Source of the DNA: Thereva unica
Taxonomy: Eukaryota > Arthropoda > Insecta > Diptera > Therevidae
Assembly (NCBI GenBank): GCA_949987705.1
Contig: OX465281.1
Location: 140,168,876 to 140,232,875 of the forward strand
Direction: 5' to 3'
Length of the DNA: 64,000 nt
The notes under the pieces are model-generated. The model searched no databases. It saw only the letters and a program-made list of their open reading frames with translations, and had not been told where the DNA came from. Every line of letters starts with the position of its first letter. Position 1 is the first letter of the stretch. Positions 1-10,129 of this stretch are shown one piece after another. The translations under genes and the position numbers were made by a program.

Positions 1-194
1 TCACAGTTTTCGTCAGTGTAATGTTCACTATTTTCTTATACACCGGCACCCAGTTAGGAGACAGAGTGTTTGGCTTTGCTTATTGTTGACAATTTGACAA
101 ATTTAATCTAATTAAATATTGACAATTTTAATCAAATTTTTCAGATTACTACAATAAAATTTTTAAAATTACTACGGGACATAACGGGACAATA
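1..194. other. AT-rich flank with no identifiable gene
   Basis: No supported coding region or complete repeat structure is visible before the first MITE. The sequence is AT-rich. Confidence 0.5.
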
Positions 195-757
195 GTAAGC
201 CATACACTAACAGTTTTTTCCACGCGCCAATTGTCGCGCCACGCCAACTGCCAGTTTTATGCCATCGTGAGTGGTCAACATGGCACGCCAAGTTTTTCTA
301 CAGTCCACTTGACACTCAATTTCACAGTTTTTCTTTTGATCTACGCACCCATGGAAAAATTCTACAAGTGGCGTGTCATTTGGAGTGGCTCGGCGTCTGC
401 AGTTTTTTGTAAAATTCTATAAAATTTATGATAAATTCCCGTGAATTATTAATTTTTTCTGCCATTTTAATAACCACAATAAAAATTACACTCCAAATGG
501 CACGCCACTTTTAGAATTTTTCTCTATTTTATACTACTGAACTTTGCGTGGAACGTTGAAAAAATAGCCATTCCACACGCCGAGTCAATTATATACATTT
601 TGTTGTTGTTTTTCAAAAGCTTTTTAACTGCCACGCAATCCGACAAATTAACTTTTATAGTGTATGGACAAAGAGCTTTTTCAAACACGCCACGCAAAGT
701 GGCAAACGCGCCAACCGACAGTTTTTTCGAAAGAAAAACTCTTAGTGTATGGCTTAC
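195..757. mobile_element. MITE with TA target-site duplication
   Basis: The ends are inverted copies of GTAAGCCATACACTAA followed by AGTTTTT, and TA lies outside both ends (193-194 and 758-759). This fits a Tc1/mariner-like non-autonomous element by TSD type only. The interior is rich in the word CACGCCA in both orientations. No transposase sequence is visible, and the short open frames across it are not convincing genes. Confidence 0.65.
352..524. repeat. Nested inverted repeat inside the first MITE
   Basis: A left arm reading AAATTCTACAAGTGGCGTG is matched in reverse near 488-523, with arms of about 36 bp and a few mismatches. The pair could form a hairpin. It may be a second, older MITE or part of the subterminal structure of the 195-757 element. 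Confidence 0.5.
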
Positions 758-792
758 TAATGAGTCATCATTTTTCGTGCATGCAGCTGGCG

Positions 793-1228
793 CACAGTGG
801 GGCTCGCTCATATAAGGTTCTGCTCAAAACTCAATTTTCAAATTGTGGAAATTTTTCAAAAAAATTGTATCATCGTAGTTGTAATAATGTATCAGATCAC
901 GTGTAAAAATATTAAGTCGCTGACTGCTATGAGTCATCGAGCGCATGAGCATAAAGTTCATAGTTTATGCTCGATATAAAAACATTAATTTCTTACCTTT
1001 AACGATATAATCTATGGAAGTGTATTATGTCGATGATCAAGCAAGGTATGTTGGTTCTTATATAATTTTGTATTATATTATAAGGTCATTAGTTTATGAC
1101 TTTGCGCGTTTTCGAGTAAATGTCAATTAAAGAACCCCCTACGAAAAAATATACACTACCACAAATTTTAAGCCCTGTATTGAAAATTGAGTTTTGAGCA
1201 GAACCTTATATGAGCGGGCCCCACTGTG
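793..1228. mobile_element. Transib-like MITE
   Basis: Inverted repeats of about 50 bp begin with CACAGTGGGG at 793 and end with CCCCACTGTG at 1228. The heptamer CACAGTG is the terminal signal of Transib elements and of RAG recombination signals. The 5-bp flanks are TGGCG and CGGCG, one mismatch apart; Transib TSDs are 5 bp and GC-rich in family knowledge. No transposase remains, so it is non-autonomous. A second CACAGTGGG-ended element lies at 28837-30086. Confidence 0.7.
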
Positions 1229-1410
1229 CGGCGTTCATCGTTTTAATAGACGTTGTCACGTCAAAAATTCTTTATAAATTTTCTGTAAGATGTACTGTTA
1301 CGGAGATATAGTGGAAAAACCATTTGCACACCTTTTCCAAGAATGCGGTTCCCGAAAACTCAAATTTAAACTCACACCGACCCCCCTACACAACCCAAAA
1401 ATAAAACCTT
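1229..1410. other. Intervening sequence without recognised feature
   Basis: This stretch separates the Transib-like MITE from the next element. An open frame starting at 1290 runs across the element boundary at 1411 and resembles no family I know. Confidence 0.4.
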
Positions 1411-3132
1411 GTGCCTGTTTAGACGGGTCGCGCCCACCACCTTTCAACACGAAATTTGTCGATGCGGGGAGTGTTCGGGTGGGAGGGAAGTGCGTCTCGA
1501 TTTTAAAGCGACTCACGTTCGCCTTTTCTGATCAGCTGTTTGTTCTAATTCCATTTTGTATCACTTTAGTGTTCCATTTTATTTTTGTTTCAGCCGCCGT
1601 GATGAGCAGACGTGTTTTAATGAGGAAGGAGAATCTCTTAACTTATGTTTTCTAGGGTTGGCCAAAAAAGCAATTGTTAAAATAAAATTAAACACATAAA
1701 AAAGGTCTGTGGAAATAATTATTAAAACGGATGACCTGAATCAAAATGTTAAATTACAACAATTATTATAAAAAAATTCAATAAAATAATAGTCAAAACA
1801 AAATAATAAAATCAACATTTTTATGCAAATATTTTGACACCTTTGGTAGAAAGTGTGATAATTTTTTTAGAAATGAATTTTGATTGCGTATAAGCTATTG
1901 AATTTAGCGAAATCATAAGCTTAGTATCCTGTTTGTGCGGAATTCAGACTCCCCTTTAAAATACATGTAAAACAGTGTGCGGAATTCAGGTTAGAGAACG
2001 GTTTGAATTTCGTCCATAAAACCTAGTATCCTGTTCGTGCGAAATTCAGATCCGTAAATGAACTTTGTACTCTAGAAAACAGATGGCGTTTTTTTAATGG
2101 AGACTTCTCGTTTCTTTTTTCGCAGGATACTTAGCTTCAAGAAATGTATTTTGTATTTTCATGAACGGCAATTTTGACGTTTACTAATCGAAGTCACACA
2201 ATATTGAAAAGTGTAACATTAGCAGATGTTCGCGTCAAATAAAAATTATATTTTAAATGCAAAATCTTCTCTTGATTCTTTTTACTCTCTCTTAGTTTAT
2301 AATGTTTTAGCTAGTCCAATTTATTAGTACGAGGATATACATATGTATAGAACCTGCATCTTTGATAAAATTTCCTTTCAATCTTCTTTTCTCCTAATAA
2401 TGGATTTACTCGATATGGAGGCATTTTTCTCAACTTTATATGCCGCAGAAGCGCGAGTAAAGAATTATAATTTTCCTTTGGACGCATTTTCAAATTGCCC
2501 AACTGTCATTGTCTATATAACTCCCAGGTAAGCGGAATTCAGACTGGTTATATGGATACTCTACAGAGCGGAATTCTGCACGAACAGGATACTAGGCTAT
2601 AATAAGGACTTTTTTGTAGAGCATATGATTCTCCACAAAACTGTTATGAAGACATATTCGCTTTCTCTGAGTATTGACAGTGTATTCTCAATTTTTAGTT
2701 TTGTTATTACATTACCATTGCTTTTTAATTTAACTAATTGTCAGTCAATAAAATATATTTTATTCTATTGGATGTTATAATTTTTCTTTATACAAGAATA
2801 GAAGATATTTATTTAATTTGAAATCCTTGGAGCCAACCAACACTTGCTGCTAAGCTCGTTCTAATACTATGTTGTTCTTATGAAAAATCTAAATGCTCTC
2901 CAAGTTTATTTTTTCTATCGTTGTAAGCATTTTTTTAGTTATTTGTACAATTTAAAAAAAACACTCGAGTTTCGCTTAAAAAGAAACATTTCTCTTTTTG
3001 TCCAGCCCTAGTTCTCATTCCGTTTGTTTCAGCTGTCTTAAAAGCGACTGGACTCAAAGCGACCCGTCTAAACAAATTTTCGCTTTGGGGCGCCTCAAAA
3101 GGAGAGACAAAGCGAACCGTCTAAACAGGCAC
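1411..3132. mobile_element. Unclassified DNA element with GTGCCTG inverted ends
   Basis: The left end GTGCCTGTTTAGACGG is matched in reverse at 3132, and CTT flanks both ends (1408-1410, 3133-3135), which could be a 3-bp TSD. A partial inner copy of the terminal motif lies near 3060. The first 105 bp recur at 36342-36446, so this is a family. No transposase is visible. The interior is occupied partly by another MITE at 1924-2592. Confidence 0.55.
1924..2592. mobile_element. MITE with GTATCCTGTTYGTGCGG ends, nested
   Basis: The ends are inverted copies of GTATCCTGTTYGTGCGG, with TA outside each end (1922-1923, 2593-2594). A further direct copy of the terminal motif occurs at about 2022-2050 and partial copies near 1978 and 2533, so subterminal repeats are present. 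No coding content is supported. Confidence 0.6.
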
Positions 3133-3567
3133 CTTCTCCTGCATCTTTGTAGTGTTAAAGTACCATTTCCAGACTATTATTAAATTATAGTATGACAGGG
3201 CAATGTTTAGACGCAAATGAATCAGTTTTTTTTGGCGTAAAAATGATTACTGCGTGCTAAAGCAATTTTCATTGGAATCGCCGAAGATATTTTTTTATCT
3301 CTTAGAATCTTACTCTTACTAATATTATAAACGCGAATGCTTGTATGGATGTTTGTTACTCTTTCACGAAAAAACTACCGAATGGATTTTAATGAAACTT
3401 CAGAAATCACTAAGTCAAAAACCAAGTTTTTCGTAAATCGATATTTAAGATGTTTGTGTCTCTGAAAATTTTGTAATGGTATATAATAGTAATCGGCTCA
3501 GTATACATTGTTTTTTAGATTTCTTAGTTTAGTTTACAAAAGAATTGAAATAATTATTTAATTCTAA
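2595..3567. other. Non-coding AT-rich stretch between elements
   Basis: It contains the right end of the GTGCCTG element (to 3132) and a Helitron-like terminus near 3314. No gene is visible. Confidence 0.4.
3314..3480 (+). mobile_element. Helitron 5'-end-like fragment
   Basis: The motif TCTTACTAATATTATAAACG followed by GCGAATGCTTGTATGG matches the 5' terminal style of insect Helitrons. It resembles the complementary-strand start of the Helitron ending at 14551, which shares TACTAATATTATAAA then GCGAA. No CTRR 3' end was located nearby, so the right border is a guess and this is probably a truncated copy. Confidence 0.45.
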
Positions 3568-4432
3568 AGGTAGAAACAGATTGGCGCGACAACTTTTGCC
3601 GCGCCGCTCGACGGATTTTAGATTCCGCCTGAGCTAACAGATTGGCGCGGCGCGGACAATTTAGCGGAATTTAACGGACGATGGAATTTAAATAAATGAA
3701 TTTGAAATTTTTAATTTAAATATAATTTAATGAATTTATTTTGTACTCTTTTAATTATTTATTATGTGAAAACACAAGATCCTTAATTATAACTGTGCTC
3801 TTACCTAGAAATAAAAATTTAAGCTATTTTCAATATTTTCGTATATTGTTTTTTTTTTCCAATATTTGAATAAAGCAAAATTTTCTTGGAATTAAAAAAG
3901 GAAGAATTGAGGTGTTAGATATTATTTTGCCATTTACAGAAATTTACCTGAAATTTAAAAACTAAAGGGTTTTATTTGAAAGAGGGTGGTTCCATGACTT
4001 GTTTTATGGTACTAAATTAGATAATTTTACCTTCAAGTAGGAGATGGGCGGTTTGTTTTTTACATTGAACTGCATAATGACATTTTCCCATGTACCCAAA
4101 ATTACTTAGAATTTAAAAATTAAAGGGTTTGATTTGAAAGAGGGTAGTTCCATGACCTGATTTATGATATTATATTATATAAGTTTACCTGTAAGTAAAC
4201 AATGGGCGATTTGTTGTTTACATTGGGCTGCTTAATGGCATTTTCCATTCACCGAATATTACCCGAAAAATTAAAATAAAAGGGTGGGTTTGTTCGGAAT
4301 TTCCCATTTATAGGACCTGCCTAAAATCACTTAAATAGCTTGGTTTTAAAAATTCCATATCAGTTGATTTTAAAATTTCAAACGTTGCTAGTGATTGTAA
4401 TTGTTTGTGTAGTTTTTTAAAAATTTTCAATA

Positions 4433-4780
4433 ATGGAACAAGAACTTCAAAGGTGCCAAATTGTGTATAATGTGTTCATGGCATATAGTTTCCATAGAGA
4501 AATTATGAATTACCAAATTGCATCCTCCACCACATCAAAACGGTATGCGGAACAGCGTGGGCGAAAGAAGAGTTTAAGCGAAAGGGCCTCTCTAACGGAA
4601 GAGTTCATCAATTTTGTGAATTCAGCGAAGGAGAATATGCCTACGAAGGAGTCTCCAAGGGAGAAATTATACAAGGCGTACGGCTCGAAAGTAGACTCTG
4701 CCAACTTAACCGAAGTAGAAAAACAGGAAGTGGATGAAGCAGTAAATAAAATAATTTTTGAAAAATGTCGCTTGAAATAA
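4433..4780 (+). CDS. Small ORF at the second-gene position of Harbinger-1
   Basis: This 115-residue frame starts at an ATG and lies convergent to the transposase, where Harbinger elements carry an accessory DNA-binding (Myb/SANT or MADF) gene. No WEKIA-type MADF core is visible. The sequence has a basic patch (RGRKK, residues about 42-46) and an acidic, helix-prone C-terminus. It may be only the last exon of such a gene, since other accessory proteins in this window also end in a helical segment. The product assignment rests on position alone. Confidence 0.35.
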   Translation: MEQELQRCQIVYNVFMAYSFHREIMNYQIASSTTSKRYAEQRGRKKSLSERASLTEEFINFVNSAKENMPTKESPREKLYKAYGSKVDSANLTEVEKQEVDEAVNKIIFEKCRLK

Positions 4781-5392
4781 AAAATGTTAAAAATTATTTT
4801 TTTTTTGTATTTTCTTTTCCTTCATATCTTGTAAAAGATGCTACAGTTGTTAAAAGTAAGGATGCATTATATTTTCATGCAAATGTCATACAAGCTTTAT
4901 TATGTATGTATGTATGTTCATTTTGTTTTATATAGCGTATTCTCCCTTCCTGAATAAAAAAAACGAAGAAATAATAAAATCTGCGCCAAATATTTAACCA
5001 AGTGGATGATAAGATTGATGAATAAACTTTTTTACTGTCTGCAGTCCCGAAAAAGGGGTTCCTCCGATGTTTCTACGTACGTGCGTAATTTGTCCCCCCT
5101 CACTCACCCCTTCCACATTTATTGTAGTTATTGAAGCCCCTCTATATTAGCTTCCTTTTAAGTTTTTGAAAAGATTATCAAAAAGCTGCTTTACTGTGAA
5201 AGGTAAGCAAATTAAATTGAACAAAAACCAGTAACCCAATTACAGCAAGATAAAACACAATAACAACAAAATTAGGGTAAATGGAAAACCATAAAACCAC
5301 CACTGAGTTTTTAAATTCTTAGTAAACAATACACAATCACATTATCCAGTTTGTAATGAAAAAGTCAAAAGTTCCAAGTAAAAGGAGGTTTT

Positions 5393-6093
5393 TTACAAAT
5401 TAAATAATAAAAAAGGTTTATTTATACTGAATATTTTGTTTACATTCATTAAATAATTTTTTAATCTATTCCTAATGCACATAGCATCATTCGTTGCTAG
5501 GTTTACTCTATGAAATCTGGCTGAAGTAAGGCGTATGCAGTCTTCTCTCCCTTGATCGATATTGGTCTCGCCATCTCCTTCTTGGTCCAAATTTTGCGGC
5601 GTTAAATAGGATTGATCACCTGCTCTCTTAAAAAATTGTGGAGATCTGTAGTTGCTAAAATTATTTTTTCAGCATTTTGAGGCATCATGTTAATGGTGCT
5701 GCCTAAAATTCTCCACCTGTTGGTTAAAATTCCAAAAACATTCTCAATCATGCGACGAGCACTTGAGAGTCTGTGGTTGAAATTTTCCTTTTCCTCCTCA
5801 AGGTTTCTTCCAGGATATGGTCGCATCAGATTCCGCTTTAAAGGAAATGCTGCATCTCCTACAAAATAATAAGGTAGCACCTCCTCCATTCCAGGAACAT
5901 GGCTTGGGGGTGGAATAGGTAAAGTCCCATTGAGGAGTTTCCGTCCAAATTCGCATTCTGAAAATATTCCTCCGTCACTTTCGCTGCCGTATGCCCGCCC
6001 CGACTTCCACTGCCGTTTATGAATAATTGGCGTCACAAGCTGCAAGCATAACGATGCTGAACCGGCCCTTGTAGTTATAATATAAGGACCCAC
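5393..6093 (-). pseudogene. Harbinger/PIF transposase fragment
   Basis: The minus-strand frame 6093-5602 contains the second and third blocks of the DDE_Tnp_4 nuclease: a G-SESDGGIF segment, YYFVGDAAFPL with the second Asp, and RRMIENVFGIL with the catalytic Glu, followed by RWRIL. The C-terminal tail continues in another frame at 5590-5393, so there is a frameshift near 5600. The helix-turn-helix and the first catalytic Asp block (usually PNC-GALDGKH) are missing. The enzyme would have cut and joined transposon ends; this copy cannot. Confidence 0.8.
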
Positions 6094-7146
6094 TATTTTC
6101 TGTAAAACCTATTTTTGCCTATTTAATACCACCTGCTTCACAACCTGAAAGTTTAAACTATGTATATTACATCATTAGAAAGTAATAAAAAATTCTCCTT
6201 CCGCGTTTGCGGAACCGGAATATCTATCATCAATATTTCCAGCTTAAACCCTCAGCATGTTTTAATTCAAATTTTATCTGACCAAAAACTTTAGCTAAAA
6301 ACTTCCCCAGAAATTAATTTAATACTTTACTTTTACTTTGGCTCCTGTTTTTCCTCCGGCTCCGGAATTTTATAGTTCTCCTATCCTATGTTACATTCCT
6401 CTGGGATAAATATAAACATTTCACTAAAAAATAAACTTGAAGTACCTCCAAAAGCTTAAATTAACCGTCACATTGAGTTGCTAAATAGAGACAAATTTTT
6501 TTATTGTTGACTGTTTTTGTTTGATTTTATTACAATAATTAGTTTTAAATACCTGCAACACAGTCTTTTTTATGCCCCATAATTGGTAAATTTCTTTTTT
6601 GCCATTTTATAATAAATTGCATTCAAAAACTAAAAAAAATCACGAATTAAATTTAAAAATAACCGCCACGAACAAATTGTCAATTTGCAGGCAGACAGCA
6701 GTTCAAAGCAAAAAATGTGTACTAAATCAGCTCGTCATGGTTGGTACCACTGGGCGACCAGCGGCAGAATTCGAAATAGCTCGAATTTGTCCGCGCGACA
6801 AGTCGCCTCCGCGCCTTTGTGGTAGCATATATGGTGGTGCGTGTATTTTAATCGACTTTGCCGCCACGGACACCGCCTCCGCGACAAAATTCGCGCCAAT
6901 CTGTTTGTGCCTTAATACTTGATTTTTAGATTAAAATAAAAAAACGCAACGACCTTATGAGTTTTGGCAGAAATGATTTTGTAGTTTTGTGTCATTATGG
7001 ACAAGGTAAATCCGAAACTTGTATAAAAATACTAATAATTTTAACAGGTTATTGCGAATTGATTTAACTGAACTAAAATAAAAATTCATTTATTAGTTTA
7101 AATTAAAAAACTTCAATAGTTAAAAATTTTAAAACTTAATAATTGT

Positions 7147-8127
7147 TTATTCTTCATTCTCACTGCTTTCTTCTCCAGCATCTGGTTCTGGCAAGCGGTC
7201 TTGTATATTCTTGTTTGAAGGCAAAGATGAAAACCATCCATGAAAATTTTCGGGAGCAACCCCTTTTTGACACAATTCCATTAAATCACGTTTTTTTTGC
7301 GAGCTAATTTTGAGGGGTTCATGGTATAATTTAGGAATATCATTGATCTTGATGAAGCTATTAGTTGGGTACCTTCCTCTACGTTGGTGCAAGACGTTGA
7401 TAAACTTGAAGCTATCTTCAAAGTTATTCTAAGGTTTAGCTTTTTCATAGGGAAAGCATTTAACTTTTAGCCAATTTACCTTCATACCATCAGAATCAAT
7501 TGTCTTATTTTTAATCAGTTTTCCTGCTAGATGTTTTAAGTCATAAAAATCAATATATTTGAATTCAATAGCTTGATATGGCGATTTGTTTTTTACTCTT
7601 AACTCTTGCGCATTTAAATAAATTTATCCAATCATTAACGCAATAAATTAGAAAGAATTTTTTTTTGTTTTTCAATTGCGCTGTGCATGGAGTCTACTTC
7701 CATATAAGAGTGACTACTTTCCATAAATTTTTGTTTAACTATACTTAAATTTGTTACCTGTACTACATTTAAAAAAATGCTACAATGTTGATATTTCTAT
7801 TTTGGCCCGCGCATGTGTCGGAAAATAAAGAAAGCTCTTCAACATTTGCAGGTAATTGCTGAATATATTTACCCTACTTCACTGCTCCCACCTTTACCAT
7901 TTACCTCTGTCCAAGCATAGCAGAAAGCATTATTGGGCAAAGCTGCTTCATAAATTGTGAAGTTGTGAAGAACTAGTTTCTAATAGTAAGTTAAAGAAAC
8001 ATCCGTTGATGGTATTTGAAGTACGCTCTGCATGTCCATTGAAACTGATTTAAAGTTTGAATTCCAACTAGCTCTTTCCTTGTCAGCCATCTTTTCATTA
8101 AAAGCCTCTAATTTTCTTTTCAAATGG
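7147..8127 (-). pseudogene. C-terminal half of a DUF7869-like transposon protein
   Basis: Reading the minus strand, pieces in several frames give HNFTIYEAALPNNAFCYAWTE, then a segment recalling FSDTC-GQNRN (near 7800), and a final 81-codon frame (7392-7147) with KKRDLMELCQKGVAPENFHGW. I recall this motif order from uncharacterised insect transposon proteins grouped as DUF7869, with the SD-GQN block as a candidate acidic catalytic site. In-frame stops and frameshifts occur throughout. The N-terminal half lies at 17098-15890 beyond an inserted LINE. Function is inferred, not shown. Confidence 0.5.
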
Positions 8128-8169
8128 TTATTTATTTATTTATTTTTTTATTTAGTCTACCGAAAAACA

Positions 8170-9801
8170 ATTCTTACAGACTAGAAATAATTAATAAAAA
8201 CAAAAATAATTAATATCTTATATAACCGATGAATGAATGCCAAAGGAAAAAAGTTTATTTTTAAGAAAAGAGAGATTAACACGATCGAAGGCCTTAACAA
8301 AATCCGTATATACAACATCAACTTGTGAGCCACCCTCAATCTCGTTGATGACAAAATTTTTAAAAAGAATTAAATTTGTAGAAGACGATTTACCAGATAC
8401 AAAACCATGTTGCTGATGACAAATCGCTTCTAAATAAAATAAATTTTATCTTTGACTAAGCTTTCAAAAAACTTGGGTAATGGCAAGAGCTTAGCAATGC
8501 CTCTATAATTTTTAATTAAATCACCTGGACCAGCCTTATGTAATGGTTTGATGAATGAGAACTTCCACTGATCTAAAAAGCAGCCTATTCTTAAGGAAAA
8601 ATTAAAAATTATAGTTAAAGCGGGAGCGAGTGAAATGCAACATTTTTTCAAAAGATAATTTGAAATTATATCATATCCATAGAAAGTATCATCATTTAAA
8701 GAGCTCAAAGCAGCCCCGATTTCTTCTGTTATGAACGACAAAGAGCCCAGGTCAACAGCTGATTGTAAGTGGGAAGTTTCATAATTTAATTGAGAGCTGC
8801 ACATGGTAAAGTTAGACTCAAAATAGTCTGCAAACAATTCGCATGTTGACTCAAGATTCCAAGAAGAAACATTATTAAGGACCATTTTTAAAGGAAAACC
8901 CGAAGACAAACGTTTATTATTAACGAAGGACCAAAAAGCCTTACTATTTTTTTTAATCTTAGATTCACATTCCCAGATGTATTGCTTAACTAGGTATTTA
9001 TGTAAAAAATCAAATTCACGTTGCAGACGCCTAGAAATAGATTCATTCGCCTGATTAAAAACACTTTTGAATGCTTTGTGTGCTTTATTTTTTGCATTTT
9101 TTAATCTAAGCAATGATCGCTTAAACCATGGGGGATGATTACTAGTCATCTTGTTTTTACAAGGAATAAACATGTTAACGCCAGCATGAACAATATTTAA
9201 AAAAGTTAAATACACCGAGTTTAAATCGTTTGTTCGCAAGTCAAGAACATCAAGCCATTGAATGGAGGAAAAGTAATCATTAAGCTTGGCATAATCGCCC
9301 TTATAAAAGTCAATAGATTTTAAATTAGTCACACTAGAATCAGCAAAAACAAGTAAATTAATATCTATTACTATAGGTATATGAAAAGAATCAGGTTTAA
9401 CAAAAGGATCAGAAACTTCAGTTACATTAGCAATCAAGTCAACACTTACAAATAATAAATCTAAAGTCCTATTTAAGAAATTTCTAACATTATTGATTTG
9501 AATTAAATCGCAGCTAAGCATAGAATCAATTAAAACTCGTTCAGCCTCCTGGGTGATGTGCATAGGAATAAGACATAATTCGTCCTCATACCAAATCCAT
9601 TCTATATTCGGCAAGTTATAGTCACCCAGACAACACAAAAAGTCATCTGCATGAATTGTATTGTAAAGTTCCTTGATATTATTAGAATGTATTTCGTATA
9701 GAAGCGGTGAACTAGCAGGCGGTATATAGCTTACGCAAAAATTAACTTTCCTCGCCCCAAAAGTGAAGACTTCTACAGCGAGCTGTTCAATTATATCATC
9801 A
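8170..9801 (-). pseudogene. LINE ORF2: rest of endonuclease and truncated RT
   Basis: The frame is open on the minus strand from 9801 to 8430. It contains IEQLAVEVFTFGARKVNF and GDYNLPNIEW (endonuclease core), the linker, and the start of RT with FIKPLHKAGPGDLIKNYRGI. A frameshift near 8430 is followed by QHGFVSGKSSSTNL and VYTDFVKAFDRVN, which carries one RT catalytic Asp. The frame then stops at about 8240 and the remaining palm with the DD pair is absent. The upstream 163 bases before 9638 are also open, so the reading frame does not start at 9638. Confidence 0.8.
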
Positions 9802-10129
9802 CTAGCATAAAACCCGCGTGCCTTGCAACGCCTTTAAAAACTGTTTATTATGTGCAATGTTTTCCTTAAAAAAAAAAAAACAAAAAAGTCAGCTGTTATT
9901 ATCCCTAAAAAGGGTTTATTATAGTGCATTTTTTTAATAAATATGGTAAACAAATTGCTGCGAATATCACCTCTGCTCAACAAATCTGCAAGTTTTGAAG
10001 CAGAGATTGGCATGTATATGTCATCAAGAAAAGTGACATTTTAGGGTTTGACGAACGTTCGTTAAGTTTGTTCGCCTATTTACGTGGATGTAAGAAATTA
10101 TGAAGCAATCACAAATGAATATTAAATAA

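Larger units (their letters stand above)
3568..6912. mobile_element. Harbinger/PIF element 1, decayed
   Basis: The ends are inverted copies of AGGYASAAACAGATTGGCGC, flanked by TAA on both sides (3565-3567, 6913-6915). That is the 3-bp TSD expected for Harbinger. Two convergent coding remnants lie inside: a plus-strand small ORF at 4433-4780 and a minus-strand DDE transposase at 6093-5393. The transposase is broken, so the copy is dead on its own. Between them the DNA is AT-rich and non-coding. Confidence 0.85.

Noticed and set aside
1290..1655. 121-codon plus-strand ORF
   Set aside because: It crosses the border of a DNA element at 1411, has an overlapping antisense frame, and shows no known motif.
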